64,000 nucleotides of DNA from Gonocerus acuteangulatus. Its lineage: Eukaryota; Arthropoda; Insecta; Hemiptera; Coreidae. Positions 1-11,747 of the stretch are shown here, piece by piece. The stretch spans positions 122,338,235 through 122,402,234 of the forward strand of contig OX328132.1 of NCBI GenBank assembly GCA_946811695.1. Direction: 5' to 3'. The notes under the pieces are model-generated. The model was not told where the DNA came from and searched no databases. It worked only from the letters and a program-made list of their open reading frames with translations. The position numbers and the translations under genes are program-made. The stretch's first letter is position 1, and the number at the start of each line of letters is the position of its first letter.

Positions 1-480
1 TTAAAGCTTTAAGCACTTTTTTCTCCGATTGACATCGCCTAATTAAAACTTTCTTCAGAACCTTTTTTGTAGAGCATTTAGTAAGCTTCCGAATGGTAAT
101 CTTCCGCTTCACAAGATTGTCAACGGTTTTCGAGATACTAACGAAATTATACAATGTTATAAAAACTTTTTTTGTCTGTTAATAAAATATTTTATTCTAA
201 CCCTTCCTTTACTCTAAACGTAACAAAAATTTCAACATATTAGTGTTGATGAAACTCGAACATGCAGAAAATGTTTCAACTGTATCCCATAATTCTAAGT
301 ACCAAAATCAAAGACAAAGAACCCTCCCTAGGAAGGACGCTAGGCAGTTGAAAAGCTATATATCTTGGAAATCCATATCTCTAACATTAAATTGTTTTTC
401 TTATTTTTCTTAACCTGTTTTATTTTCAAATACATTATCCAACAATAAGCAATTAAAAAATAACAAGGAATAAAAAACAG
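1..480 (+). repeat. Dispersed repeat family A, copy 1 (partial)
   Basis: AT-rich non-coding sequence that recurs many times in the window, best matched at 24,470-24,960. Shared landmarks are a stretch reading 'attgacatcgcctaatt', then 'gtagagcatttagtaagctt', then 'catgcagaaaatg'. No open frame or terminal repeat defines it, so its class is unknown. Confidence 0.8.
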
Positions 481-1125
481 ACAAAAAGAACAGTTCGAAT
501 AAGCGAAATCAATTACTTTAAAGGTTTAAGGACTTATTTCTCCGATTGACAACGCCTAATCAAAACTTTCATTAGAGCCATTTTTGTAGAGCATTTAATA
601 AGATTTCTAATGGTATTCTTCCGATTACCAAGATTCTCAACCTTTTTAGAGATATTAAGGAAAGTAAACAAAGTTAATAAAACTTTTTATGTCTGTTAAT
701 AAAATATTTTATTCTAACCCTTCCATAACTCCAAACGTAACCAAAATTTCAACATATTAGTTTTGATGAAAGTAGAACATGCAGAAAATGTTTCAACTGA
801 ATCCCATGATTCTAAGTACCCAAACCAAAAACGGTATTCAAAAAATATTTTTCCAATTTTCTCGAAAACGGTTAAAGCTATCGCCTTGAAAATGGTTTCA
901 TTCGTTTTCCTAGCCCAGGAATCATATAAAACGAGTACTTAGAAGCTTATGAACTCAAAAACGTAAGCGTTACGATTTTTTTTGCGCGAATTTCGCCCCA
1001 AACGCCATCTTCCGGTAGGCGGATTTCGCTGGTTAACGAACTTGACCTTTCAAATTGGACGACGGATTTTTGTACCAAATTTCATCAAAATCGGACCATT
1101 CGTCTTCGACCTAGAGAGCGAACAG

Positions 1126-1196
<71 letters not shown>

Positions 1197-1345
1197 CAAA
1201 TTTGAACCACCATCATTTTCGGTCTCTAGGGGTTCTGAAACGCAAAATTTTCTAGTCGGCACTTCCGGATTGTTTCATTGTATCAACCTTATAAGCGGGG
1301 TTCCTCCCTATGGGGGAGGGAGGAACCGCGCTAAAATATGCATAA
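481..1345 (+). repeat. Dispersed repeat family A, copy 2 with TA core
   Basis: A fuller copy of the family. The left half is the 'attgacaacgcc...catgcagaaaatg' block. It continues through 'ggttaacgaacttgacctt' and 'catcaaaatcgg', then a TA microsatellite at 1,130-1,197, then 'tttgaaccaccat' and a tail with 'gggttcctccctatgggg'. The same order occurs at 25,070-25,410 and, reversed, at 48,770-49,190, 53,070-53,310 and 55,435-55,640. Apparent short ORFs here are TA-repeat artefacts. Confidence 0.85.
1130..1197. repeat. (TA)n microsatellite
   Basis: Almost pure alternating TA run, broken once by AA, in the centre of a family A copy. Confidence 0.95.
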
Positions 1346-1447
1346 TTATTCTAAGGCCTACTATGGCTTTACCAATTTTCCTGAGTTTTAATAAAAATGT
1401 CTGTTCATTAATGAACTTTTTTTACAATTCTATACAATTGTAGCTAG

Positions 1448-1551
1448 TTGGTAACAGCTCTATTCAGTACTCATATATTTTACATGCCGCACCCTATGTA
1501 ATTTCAAAATAAAATATATGTGGACTGAATAAAGCTGTTACAAACTACCAA
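1448..1551. repeat. Small foldback element
   Basis: An imperfect inverted repeat. The left arm begins TTGGTAACAGCTCTATTCAG; the right arm is its approximate reverse complement ending CTGTTACAAACTACCAA. This is MITE-like or a relic hairpin. The flanks 1,346-1,447 and 1,552-1,700 show nothing else. Confidence 0.6.
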
Positions 1552-2099
1552 CAACATCATAGTCTTCAACTTAGGATCTACACAATAAATTCTATACAAT
1601 TTTCCCGCCTTTCCTGATTACTATTTATTAAAATTTAATTTACATTATACATGCACATGGCAGTCCTAAAGATTAAGCTCTTTATAGCTTCTTCTTACAG
1701 ATCATGTGCTAGACTAATGCAGGACTTGCAACTCCATCCACGTTTAGTACGAGCTGGAATGCCTAGTCCTGCTACATTTAGGCCCTCCAGGTTGGGGGAA
1801 CAAGCACACTGACACACTCACAGTACACAATGTTCAGCACACTACACACACCCCACACATACAGACAAAGGACATTCACAATACACACCCTAGGAGCACC
1901 TTTCCTAGGAGGACATACACCCAAGCCAAGGTGGAGAGTGCTCGAGCCAGGGCTGGATGGCAGTAGGTGTCTAAATATTTCTGTCTTTATCAACCTCCTT
2001 GGGGCACCAGGCGACCCCCCATTGTATTGTAGCCCGCTGCAGGGAGAGGGGGTAGTACCTGTAGTGTAATTTTACCACCCCCATACTCGTGGGAATCAT

Positions 2100-3477
2100 A
2101 TGAATCCTAATAAACAAAATAAAAATAAAAACAAACCCTTAGAGGAAATTTCGCTCAATGAGGATTCTTGCGAATCACTCGAGAGCAAAACGTCTGAAAC
2201 CAACCAGTCAGTCATAGAACTGATGGCAAGCCTAGATCTAGTTATGAGCAACACAAAGGAGCATGAGGTGGAAACATCCGCTCCCGATGTTGCAGGTACT
2301 AGTGGAGCGATGCAGATGCCTAGTAGCATCCCCTCCAATGAAGCCATCTCGGGAAAGAGACTTCCTAAGGATGTGTGGGACAAAATGACTCACCGCCAAA
2401 GGAGGAATTACGCGAAAAGGGTGAAGAAAGAGACACGGGAGTTGTCCGCTAACCCAAAGGAAACAGCCAAGAGGCCAAGAGAGGCCACTAGCAATACCGA
2501 CTCACCCAACCAGGGAAACAGCAAAAGACCCAGGCTTTCCAACAGTCAGGGCAGACTACAATACAGCCTGGCGGCCTGCCACAGCAAGGTTGCCATAATA
2601 AAGGAGGCCTACCCTGAAGAATTTTTTAACCTCAAAAGAAGCCAACCTCATACTGATCAGTATACAGGATGGATTGATGGAGAGGAGTGACAGTGAAGCG
2701 CACCTAAACTTCTGCGGAAGGGTACTGAAAGAAGGCGCACTAATCGTAAGCTGCGAGGATGAGGCAACCAACAAATGGCTCACCTCCTGGATAGAAAAGT
2801 GCACGCCATGGGAAGGGTCGGCGCTCAAGACGTGCGATCCAAAGGAGCTGGAATTTTTCCAGAAGATTGCTGCCTTTTTCCCTGCGCCCTGCAGAGATAC
2901 CCCCCTATTTCTGGAGATGGTGCAGAAACAGAATATAGGGATCAAAACTTCAAAATGGAGGATCCTAGGTCAAAAGGATTATCCTAACGGAAGATTTGTT
3001 GTGGCTTCAATCCCGAATTCACAATTCCTGACCCTCCAGGAGAGGAACCTTCGAATCCGCCATGGCTGCGACATCGTGGTAGCCAAGAGGGTGGATCACA
3101 GGAAACCACCCAAGGAGGACGAGCAAGAGGAGGGACCAGGAGGGAGTTCAACGGCCGTTGACGAAATGGGAGATGCGGGAGGGGCGCCTCCTGCCAGTCC
3201 GTCTGGCGATGGGCCTGTGGTACCCGTGTCCGGCCCCCTGAGCGTGGATGAGAATCCGGCTCTGGGGGGCGGGGGTGGGGCCGTGGGTGACCCTGTGGTA
3301 CCCGCGCCTAGTCCCCTGAGTGTGGATCCTGAGGATCCGGCTCGGGGGGATGGGGGCGGGGCTGTTGGTGGTCTGGCGGGGTCGGTTGGGGCTGTGGCTC
3401 CCGTTGCTGCGCAGGGTGGCCGTGGTGGAGTCGGGGATTCCCCGGCTCTGGCACGGGACGCTGGTCGGCAACAATGA
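2100..3477 (+). pseudogene. LINE ORF1 (DUF4780-like), frameshifted
   Basis: Two overlapping frames, 2,100-2,690 and 2,674-3,477, appear to be one ORF1 split by a frameshift near 2,670. The first part is Lys/Arg-rich and hydrophilic (for example RRNYAKRVKKETREL), as expected of an RNA-binding N-terminus. The second part contains a DUF4780-like block (NKWLTSWIEKCTPWEG, then RFVVASIPNSQFL), a domain I associate with ORF1 of insect non-LTR elements. The C-terminal third is Gly/Pro/Val-rich low complexity with a repeated 'PLSVDE/PLSVDP' unit and is much more GC-rich than the surroundings. The end overlaps the ORF2 start by 4 bases (ATGA), a usual ORF1/ORF2 junction. The DUF4780 assignment is from memory of the family and was not searched. 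Confidence 0.75.
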
Positions 3478-4412
3478 TCTCCGTGCTGCAGATCAACCTA
3501 CATCACTGCAGGACGGCAACCAGCTCGCTCCTCCAGTATGTGGTGAGTAAAAACATTGATATCATTTTAATCCAGGAACCCTGGATACATAAAAAGCAGA
3601 TTGCAGGCCTTAAGACAGCTGGATTTCAGCTGCTCAGTCACCCGTGTGATGATGCGCGGGCCTGCATTCTGCTTAACAATAAACTTGACAATTTTCCTTT
3701 ATGGTCTCTCTGTTCTAGGGACTCTGTAGCAGTAAGGATACCTTTTGGGACGGGGATCATCCTTGGCTCCATCTATCTCCCAGGTGACAAGCCGACGGTG
3801 ACCCCCGGACTTGAAACCATGGTGCAATACCTTAAATGTCACCATCTTGGTGGCATCATAGGTATGGACGCCAACGCACATAACCTGATATGGGGGAGCT
3901 CCAACACCAACAGCAGAGGTGAGACATTGCTTGATTATTTTCTTGTTAATAATATAGAAATTAATAACATAGGTAATAAGCCCACTTTTGAGAATGCTAT
4001 TAGACAAGAAGTTCTTGACATAACAATAACTATTGATGACAAAAATCTCCTCAACACCCATAACTGGCATGTTGTAGATGAATTTACAGGCTCTGACCAT
4101 AAGTATATTAGGTTTGACCTAGAGTACCAAAAACCAGTACTTCTCAGTTATAGAAACCCCAAGGGGACAGACTGGCAAGGCTATACGGTCTCTCTGAGTG
4201 AAAAACTACAGTGTTGTCCAAGCCACGCAAGTCATCCTCTTGAAGTTGAGCTTCTTAACTGTGAGCTCACAAAGGCCATTACCACGGCCTTTGAGGAGAA
4301 TTGTAAACTCACCACCAAGAGAACACCTAGAGCTGTTCCATGGTGGAATTCCACGCTAGATGCAATGAGGAAGAGAACTAGGAAACTCTTCAACAAAGCA
4401 AAGAGAACTTGA
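3474..4412 (+). pseudogene. LINE ORF2, APE-type endonuclease portion
   Basis: Begins with the ATG that overlaps the ORF1 stop. It shows the APE-type endonuclease motifs in order: VLQINLHHCRTA at the N-terminus, IILIQEPW with the catalytic Glu, GIIGMDANAHNLIWG, and FTGSDHKYI with the terminal SDH triad. This domain nicks target DNA for target-primed reverse transcription. The frame ends at a TGA (4,410-4,412), and the next codons continue directly into the RT region in the same frame, so this is a nonsense mutation in one ORF2 and not a natural gene end. Confidence 0.88.
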
Positions 4413-6299
4413 TTGTGGGACCTATACAAAAGGTCCCTAACAGAATATAACAATACTCTTAGGAAAACCAAAAGGGATACCTGGAGGAACTTCTGTCAAG
4501 AAATTAATGATACCACCACGAGCTGTAGGTTAAGCAAAGTCATATCAAAGTCGAACTGCAACGGCATGATTGGCGATATGACAGGTCCTAATGGAAGGAC
4601 AACGAAGGAAAGAGAGTCCCTTCGGCTCCTTCTGGATACTCACTTCCCAAACAACGAGGAAGGCCTAACACACAGTCAACTCACTACAGAGATTAGACAA
4701 CCTTTGAGAGCCCCAGACTGGACTCTAGCCAAAGAACTGGTAACAGCTGAATCAGTGAGGTGGGCCATTAGGTCCTTTCATCCCTACAAGTCACCAGGAA
4801 TGGACAATATTTACCCTTGCCTTTTACAAAAAGGCCTGGGCAGTTTGCTCTCTAGGATTGTTAACCTACTGAGAGGAAGTCTTGCCTATGGTTACATACC
4901 AACGAATTTGAGAGAAGTACGGGTTGTGTTTATACCAAAGCAAGGTAAGAACCATCACGATCACCCTAAAGCTTATAGACCAATATGCCTGACATCTTTC
5001 CTAATGAAGACACTAGAGAAGTTGGTGGACAGGCACATAAGGGATAATATACTTAGGCATGTACCACTAGAAACAACGCAGTATGCCTATCAATCTGGCA
5101 AATCATGTGAAAGTGCGCTGCACTGTCTAGTACAGAAAGTAGAAGAATCTATCAATAAAAAGGAAATTGCTCTTGGAGCATTTCTAGACATTGAGGGAGC
5201 ATTCGACAATACCCCACTAAACACAATAGCAGAAGCTATGGGGAGTTTTAACATCGATCTTAGCACAACCAGGTGGACACTGGCAATGCTGAGTGAAAGA
5301 ACAATTTGTGCCAACCTGGGGAAGGCTAACATACGTTTCAAGGCTACAAGGGGATGTCCACAAGGAGGGATTTTATCACCACTGCTGTGGTACCTGGAAG
5401 TCAATTCCATTATCAAGGAGCTAAATAATGCAGGCTTCTATACACAGGGCTATGCTGATGACCTTGCCATTCTAATTAGAGGCACTGTACCCACGGTGAT
5501 AACGGACCTTATGAACGAAGTACTTAAACGAGTCACAAGGTGGTGCTCTAGGTCAGGACTCAGCATTAATGCACGTAAGACGGTCATAGTCCCTTTTACA
5601 AAAAAGCGACGACTGGTATACGGCACCCTAAGAATTCAAGAGAATATTATTCCTCTGAGCAATTCGGTGAAGTACTTAGAGTTACTATTGGACAAGAAAC
5701 TAACATGGAAAATACACCTGGAACATGTAAGGAACAAGGCCACGTTTGCTCTGTGGACATGTAAGAGGCTGTGTGGTAGAACCTGGGGTCTCAAACCACA
5801 CATTGCCAGATGGCTATACTTGAATGTAATCAGGCCAATTGTTGCCTATGGTGCATTAGTTTGGTGGCACCGATTGGACACCAAACATAGGAAAGCCATG
5901 GTAAATAAAATACAAAGACAAGGATGCCTCCTTATAGGTGGAGCAATGAGATCAACGCCCACTCTCGCCCTGGAAGCACTCCTGGATATACCGCCGTTAC
6001 ATTTGCATGTAGCAAGAATGGCCATGACTACAGCTCATAGGCTGACCTCGCAAAACGTGATTAGAGCACCTCAGGCGCAGGGAGGACATTCAAGAATCTT
6101 TAGGATTATTGAAAGTATCCCGGAATTGGGTATTCCGTCGGATGCAATCATCCCTGAATATGGTTTCAAAAGAAGCTTCAGAGTCAACACTGGAGTGGAG
6201 CGGAAATCTCTGGTGCCCACACCGGTGAACATACCCAATGGATTCAACGTCTACACAGATGGATCGAAGACCTCAGAGGGGACTGGCTCAGGAATATGA
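4413..6299 (+). pseudogene. LINE ORF2, reverse transcriptase portion
   Basis: Same frame as the endonuclease. RT motifs are clear: FIPKQGK..HPKAYRPICLTSF (finger region), LDIEGAFDNTP (motif A with catalytic Asp), GCPQGGILSPLLW (motif B) and GYADDLAIL (motif C, about 5,447-5,473). A thumb region and a connector follow (WGLKPHIARWLYLNVI, then PIVAYGALVWW), then the start of RNase H (VYTDGSKTSEG). A second in-frame TGA at 6,297-6,299 interrupts the RNase H domain. Motif A and the connector match the relic at 9,515-10,745, so both belong to related LINEs. Confidence 0.9.
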
Positions 6300-7079
6300 T
6301 ACAGGGGGTGTCAAAGGGGGGGCACCCGCATTGCCTTAGGAAGAGAGCCATCGGTCTTCCAGGCTGAGGTATATGCAATCCTTGCTGCCGCAATTCAGTT
6401 GAGAGGAACACAACACAGCCAGAAAAGGATTAATATTCTAACGGATAGCCTGGCTGCCTGTAAAGCTTTAAACAACCCAATGACTAAATCTAAACTGGTC
6501 AGGGAATGTAGAATGGAACTAAATGAATTGGCCAAGAACAGAAACTGTGTTGAGATCCACTGGATACCTGGGCACAGTGGAATCCCTGGCAATGAAAGAG
6601 CGGACCTACTTGCAGGAAGAGGTGCCGCTATTGTACCAATTGGCCCTGCTCCCTTTTGTGGGGCACCACCGTCATTATTCAAACGGATAATTCACCATTG
6701 GCTGCGTGGGAGGAAGCAGCAAAACCTTTGGGAGAACCAGACTTAGAGGCACACCAAATGCTTTATTCAAAAGCCCTCTGGAGAACCCTGGAAGGAGCTG
6801 AAGCTCCTAAACAGAACGGAACTCAGAGAAGCAATTGGAATAATTACGGGACACTGCAAACTGAATAAGCACCTTTATAGGATGAAGCTGGTCAACTCCC
6901 CCACCTGTAGATGGTGTGGAGCAGAAGAAGAGACACCGTTACACATCATCCGTGACTGTGAACGGTTAGATCATATACGGTTTAGGTACTTTGGTGACAC
7001 AAAGGATACCAATCTTGAGCCAAGTGAAATATCCATTAGGAGACTTCTGGACTACTGGAAGGTAATACTCTGTGGGTAG
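6300..7079 (+). pseudogene. LINE ORF2, RNase H and C-terminal Cys/His motif
   Basis: Continues in frame after the TGA. RNase H signatures are FQAEVYAIL (catalytic Glu), ILTDSLAACKAL (catalytic Asp) and WIPGHSGIPGNERADLLA (His/Asp). The frame is lost near 6,744 and resumes in the original phase near 6,789, then reaches CRWCGAEEETPLHIIRDC, a CCHC-type C-terminal motif usual in RNase H-bearing LINEs. The last stop is at 7,077-7,079. Function in an intact element is removal of the RNA template and binding of nucleic acid; here it is dead. Confidence 0.85.
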
Positions 7080-7376
7080 ATAACGACGGGTAGCACAATA
7101 GGTCGCTTGGCCGCGGTGCGCTCCCACTGAGGAGGTCAACCCGGAAATATTGTAAGTAAGTGTGTGTACATTATACATCTGAAACTATCGTCTTCTAATC
7201 CACAATTTCAAACCCCTAACCTTAACCAGCAATGAACTGGTTTAATCATATAGAATAAGAATACAATATGAGAACAAGATGAGAGAATTCCCTTCATAAT
7301 TGACAGCAAATTAAATTGAAGTTACAAGCCATGGAGATTTGGACCTTTGTTATTCTGAATGTACAAATTATTTTAA

Positions 7377-8420
7377 CCCTTTCCGTACGCAACGAGCTGC
7401 GAGAAGAAGTGTCCTCCTGTACGGGATACTGGCACCCGGCTTCGGTCCCCCTGTACGGGATACTTTTCCCACTCTCGGTGACAGCGCCTCGACTTTTAGC
7501 GATCTCCTCGCCATAGTAAAACTCGTCATCTATCATTTTGATTTTTATTTTGCTTACAATGATTATTAATTTTTATTTATGTTCAATTAGTTTGGCGTTT
7601 CAATAATTACTTTAAGTTGAATAACTTTCTTTAACAATCAGTTATAAAAAAGCTATATTATATATGAGTAAAAAAAAGGTTTTTTTCAGTTATGGTTTTT
7701 TTTTTTCAGTTAAGGTTTTTGCCCTTTCTTTTATGAATAATAAGCAAGGGAATTAAATACTCAATAACTACGGCAAATAAATTTTCCATCTTCATTTTTG
7801 ATCCGTGACTTTGTACACCGGCGGAGTTAATTTTTTTTTTTTTTAAGTAAAAAATTTAGTTACAAAAACAAAAGCATAATTATAAATATTTACAGTCAAT
7901 TTAATGAATTATTTAATTAAATATGTAAGACATTAAACATTTTAATTAAATATTACATATTTTTTTAAAAATGGAGGACTTACAATAAAAAAAAAAACAG
8001 TTTTTCTAAATTTAACAAAACACGAATATAAGATCTTAACTTCAGGACTAAAAGTTAACTGATTTAATAAATGCTGTTAGGAATGTACAGAAGTATAAAA
8101 ACAAACGATAATTTTCAAGGGTTGACAGGGTAAATGGGTGGAGAAGGCAACGAGTTCTAATTCGACTGAAAACGACCAAAAACTTCATTCAAATGCTATC
8201 TAGTAATAGGCAGGAATACTAGAAGTACAATACGGTAACGCTAGATAGCTCTAAAGTCGAGAAATGAGAAGATAAAGAATGCGAGAGATACGCCGAGCTC
8301 TCGACTGCTGTACAAGTCCACGGTACGTGGGTCCCATCTTCCTTCGACTTCTACACAAGTCCACGGTACACAGGCCCCGACCGCTCTCGACTGCTGGAGT
8401 AGTCCACGGTACGGAAAGGG
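7377..8420. mobile_element. piggyBac-type MITE with TTAA target duplication
   Basis: The element is bounded by TTAA at 7,373-7,376 and 8,421-8,424. It has matching inverted ends CCCTTTCCGTAC and GTACGGAAAGGG. TTAA duplication and CCY-type ends are the hallmark of piggyBac transposons. Subterminal repeats are present: 'ctgtacgggatactggc' and 'ctgtacgggatacttt' near the left end, and three copies of 'agtccacggtac' near the right end. The interior is AT-rich with no transposase frame, so it is non-autonomous. Confidence 0.85.
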
Positions 8421-8424
8421 TTAA

Positions 8425-9514
8425 GGAAAAAGAAAAATGAAGAGTATAATTTTACAAGGATACATTTTTGTAATCTAAAAGTACAAATTATTGTACCTCC
8501 AATTAAGACAGGGAGGAGTTTTCCAACATGTTTCAGAGAACACTCTTTCGAGGACTATCAGCCACATTTAAGAGCCCAGCATTACACCAAGGAATCCTGT
8601 AAGGCAGAGAAAGGATAATGAAAATGCTAACTAACATTTCCACGAAAACTGATAATTCAATGATTATTACAGGAAAACAAAATTCCTTCCACTAACTGGT
8701 CTATTCTTAATTGAACCATTCAACAACTCAAGGAAATCTTAAAACTAAGCAAAATTATATGGCTTGTCTGCACATGGAGAGACTAGCCACGGCTTTCAAA
8801 AGGGGGATATGTTGTGAACGTATCGAAATATCCTACCATGCCAGAATGTCAATAAAACTGAATTAAAATAAAATACCATATTAAATGTTTGTGTTACACA
8901 GATGATGTGTTTTTTCCCGTAACCATCAAGTCTAAAATACAAAAAGCAACAGCCAGTAGTGTTTTCATTATCAGGAATACTTATTGTCATAAGTGTGAAA
9001 ATTCTATCAAAAAGAAAAACAAATCATATTAGAGTAAATAGCAATTTCATAGATGAATTAAAAACAAATCATTTTTAAGGGGCAAATGTTTCCTAAATTC
9101 ATTATGTAAATTAAATTGTCTGATTAACATACAATTCACACACCATATTTAAACCATGTTCTACTTAAGTATTTAAAGACTTATGACAAGTTATAAAACT
9201 ACTTAAATCACTATTAATATATTGAGTACACAAAAAAAGATGATTGTTAATAAATCTCATTGTTGATTGGATTTTTCTAGGTGTAGATTCATATAGATGT
9301 AGAGAAAGAGGTATTTTTATCATTTTAATTCATAGAAAAGATAAAGAAATGAATCAAAACAATATTATGTCCGTCTGCAATGGCCCGCACTGAGATTTAA
9401 TATAATTGTTTTTGAGTGTTAATTGTTAATCATGTTATTCCCTTATTATGAGACAAATGTAGGGAAATATCAATTGGAGGCAGAGATAGAGAAGATAAAA
9501 AGAGATAGAGATAG
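8425..9514. other. No gene seen
   Basis: AT-rich sequence without splice-consistent coding or a recognisable element. A short purine run (gatagagatagagag) precedes the LINE relic. Confidence 0.6.
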
Positions 9515-10745
9515 AGAGTGTCTTTGCTGACATAAGTGGAGCATTTGATAACTTGTGGTGGCTAATTATTCTGAAAGCCTTAAAGGACATTGATTGCCCT
9601 AAAAAAAACTTTACAGCCTACAGCAAAGCTGTTTGGCCGAAAGCATTTGTGGCACTCCCAAGTGGAGGGGTATTACGTCCTTACTTGTGGAATCTAGTTT
9701 TCAACTTGCACCTAAATGAGTTAACTGCTAGTGGTTTCACCCCACTTGTCTTTGGGGATGACCTGGCAGCCCTGGTCGAAGGCCAAAGACAAAAGTCTCT
9801 AACCAGATAACACCAAGCAGGCATTAAACCTAATAACTACATGGTGTACTGAATCAGATTGAATACAAAGATAACAAGGGTTGTGATGTTAAAAGGCTGA
9901 ATTCAGCATTCAAACTGAAAATAGATGACGCTGAGGTTTCCCTTTCTGGGGAGGTCAAATATTTTGGGGGTCACCTATGGCAAATGTATGAACCTTAGCC
10001 CACACTTGAGAGAGCTAAACAGTAACATAAGTACATATGGATGCCTTGTATCTTTAGCCAGGAAAACAATTGGGGACTGAACACAAACCGCATATAAGTT
10101 TCTTTACCTTCCTCCAGATGTAAGTCTATACCTGGTGACATAGGCGGCTCTTGCCTGGTTTCCAAAACTAAATATAACTCTAAATTCAATCCTTATTCAG
10201 ACTCAAAAGAAAGCACCTCTCCTGCTAACAAAGAATTACTAAAAAGTGTCTATGAACGCACTACAGGTTTTGGCAGGACAGTTTTCAATAGATTTGCAGC
10301 TCTACATAAGCATTGAAAGATATAATATACAAAGAACCTTCCAGCAAGAGCCGGTATTGGTGTATTCACTATTGGCTTTGCTTTTTGATCAAGCAAAGCC
10401 TACATTGTACAGTGCTGCTGGATCTCAATGGCAGGATCGGTAGCATATTTCAGTTAATGTTAGGATTACCTACAGATTTATACTTCATTTCAGGAAGAGA
10501 TTAGAAATTAATTGGATGGAGCTGGACTTTTACACTAATAATCACTGTCAGGCCACAGTGACATAAATAGCTTCAGCTTTCGGGATAATCCTACCTGTAC
10601 ATCCACAGATATCAAAACTGTCAAGCATATGATTCTGAAATGTTCCAACTATGCTACAGCAAGGTTTCAGCTCATGGATGAGTATTCCAGGCAGTGGGTA
10701 GTTACAGCTGCTGGATACCCTAAAGACACATATCTAAATTTAAAT
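9515..10745 (+). pseudogene. 5'-truncated LINE relic (RT to C-terminal Cys/His motif)
   Basis: Heavily mutated plus-strand RT. It starts with FADISGAFDNLWW (motif A), then SGGVLRPYLWNLVFN (motif B) and LVFGDDLAALVEG (a degraded YADD motif C with Gly for Ala). Further on are a diverged thumb and connector, and near 10,590 the CTSTDIKTVKHMILKCSNYA stretch, matching the C-terminal Cys/His motif of the LINE at 1,650-7,180. Many frameshifts. The start at motif A indicates 5' truncation. Confidence 0.75.
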
Positions 10746-10835
10746 TAACACAAATTGGAAGAACCGCTGGTAAAGGGCAGCCCTAAGGTACAGCGGGAAA
10801 CAAAGAGGAAGAAAGGGAGTATCAAGAGAGGAGCA

Positions 10836-10960
10836 CAGTGAAGGGTTCTCCTGTGCAGGATACTCGCACCCAGCCTCGGCTCACCTATACAGGACATGTT
10901 TACAACTCTCGAAATCATTTCTGACTGTGGTTTCCCATGCTTTTGATCTTTGAGGCATAG
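10836..10960 (+). repeat. Degraded left end of the piggyBac-type MITE
   Basis: 'aagggttctcctgtgcaggatactcgcacccagcctcggctcacctat...' follows the layout of 7,405-7,485 in the intact MITE (spaced 'gtacgggatactggcacccggcttcgg'). Only the left subterminal part is recognised. Confidence 0.5.
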
Positions 10961-11122
10961 TTCTCCATCTCCTCTTCGGTAAGCCTGTTTTTATAATATT
11001 ATTTCTTCATTTTATATCTGTATCCATGTTACCAATCTAGGTCTTAAAGCAGTATTGATCTACCTTTAATTTAAACTCTAGCACACACTTACTGTATAAT
11101 GTTTTTCTGTTTTTTGAATGTT

Positions 11123-11127
<5 letters not shown>

Positions 11128-11170
<43 letters not shown>

Positions 11171-11180
11171 TATATATATA
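11128..11180. repeat. (TG)n(AG)n(TA)n compound microsatellite
   Basis: TG repeats pass into AG repeats and then a short TA run. Next to it, 11,180-11,220 carries a motif ('ccccaaaaaacataaatgtg', then 'gaggccaagttcctg') that recurs near 30,750 and, reversed, near 32,160. Confidence 0.9.
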
Positions 11181-11384
11181 TCCCCCAAAAAACATAAATG
11201 TGAAATAGAGGCCAAGTTCCTGCCCCCAGAAAGAAACACTCCCTTCCTCAAAAATATCCCCTCCTAAAACCCCCCGAAAACGCCTTACCATTCTACACTC
11301 CAAAAAAGTAGTATGAGTTGGTGTATTAATTCAACCAAAAATATTTGCCAATACAAGAGATGATACAAGAAAGAAATGTCCAAG

Positions 11385-11713
11385 TTCATTACTTGGAAGA
11401 CCTCATAGTTACTTACTAAGAACAGTAAAGACACTTCAACTGACCTTTAAAAACAACAATAAAAATACTTATATCCAGTTACTAAAATATCACTTTCCTC
11501 AACCAGGTATATTCTTAAACTTGGCAATGTTTTTTTTGTGCCGAAATTATCTTTAGAGAAAAACTAAACATTGCCAAGTTTAAGAATATACCTGGTTGAG
11601 GAAAGTGATATTTTAGTAACTGGATATAAGTATTTTTATTGTTGTTTTTAAAGGTCAGTTGAAGTGTCTTTACTGTTCTTAGTAAGTAACTATGAGGTCT
11701 TCCAAGTAATGAA
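11385..11713. repeat. Perfect 148-bp hairpin
   Basis: Arms 11,385-11,532 and 11,566-11,713 are reverse complements with no mismatch that I could find by reading; the loop is 33 bases (11,533-11,565). No open frame, no obvious target duplication. RNA read through it would form a long double strand. Confidence 0.93.
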
Positions 11714-11747
11714 GGTCACAAGATGCGTCGAAATGTTTTTTAAAACA

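Larger units (their letters stand above)
1650..7180 (+). mobile_element. Decayed non-LTR retrotransposon (LINE) with ORF1, APE endonuclease, RT and RNase H
   Basis: A nearly full-length LINE. The order is a leader, ORF1 (2,100-3,477), ORF2 endonuclease (3,474-4,412), reverse transcriptase (4,413-6,299), RNase H (from 6,240) and a C-terminal Cys/His motif near 6,900. An RNase H domain after the RT is known in I, LOA and some R1-type clades and not in typical jockey elements. The 5' end is a guess from the start of the denser, GC-richer leader; the 3' end is placed just after the last coding sequence because no poly-A was seen. Two in-frame TGA stops and at least two frameshifts make it inactive. 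Confidence 0.85.

Noticed and set aside
982..1262. Open frames on both strands over the TA run, and similar ones at 26,249, 47,313, 48,770-49,220 and 55,230-55,610
   Set aside because: They consist of alternating Ile/Tyr from TA repeats or Arg/Thr/His from the CG-rich array, joined to family A repeat sequence. No gene.
3148..3496. Minus-strand proline-rich frames over LINE ORF1
   Set aside because: Complement of the Gly/Pro-rich ORF1 C-terminus; composition artefact.
2100..7079. A functional host gene encoding a reverse transcriptase
   Set aside because: In-frame stops, frameshifts and the ORF1/ORF2 layout show a decayed LINE.
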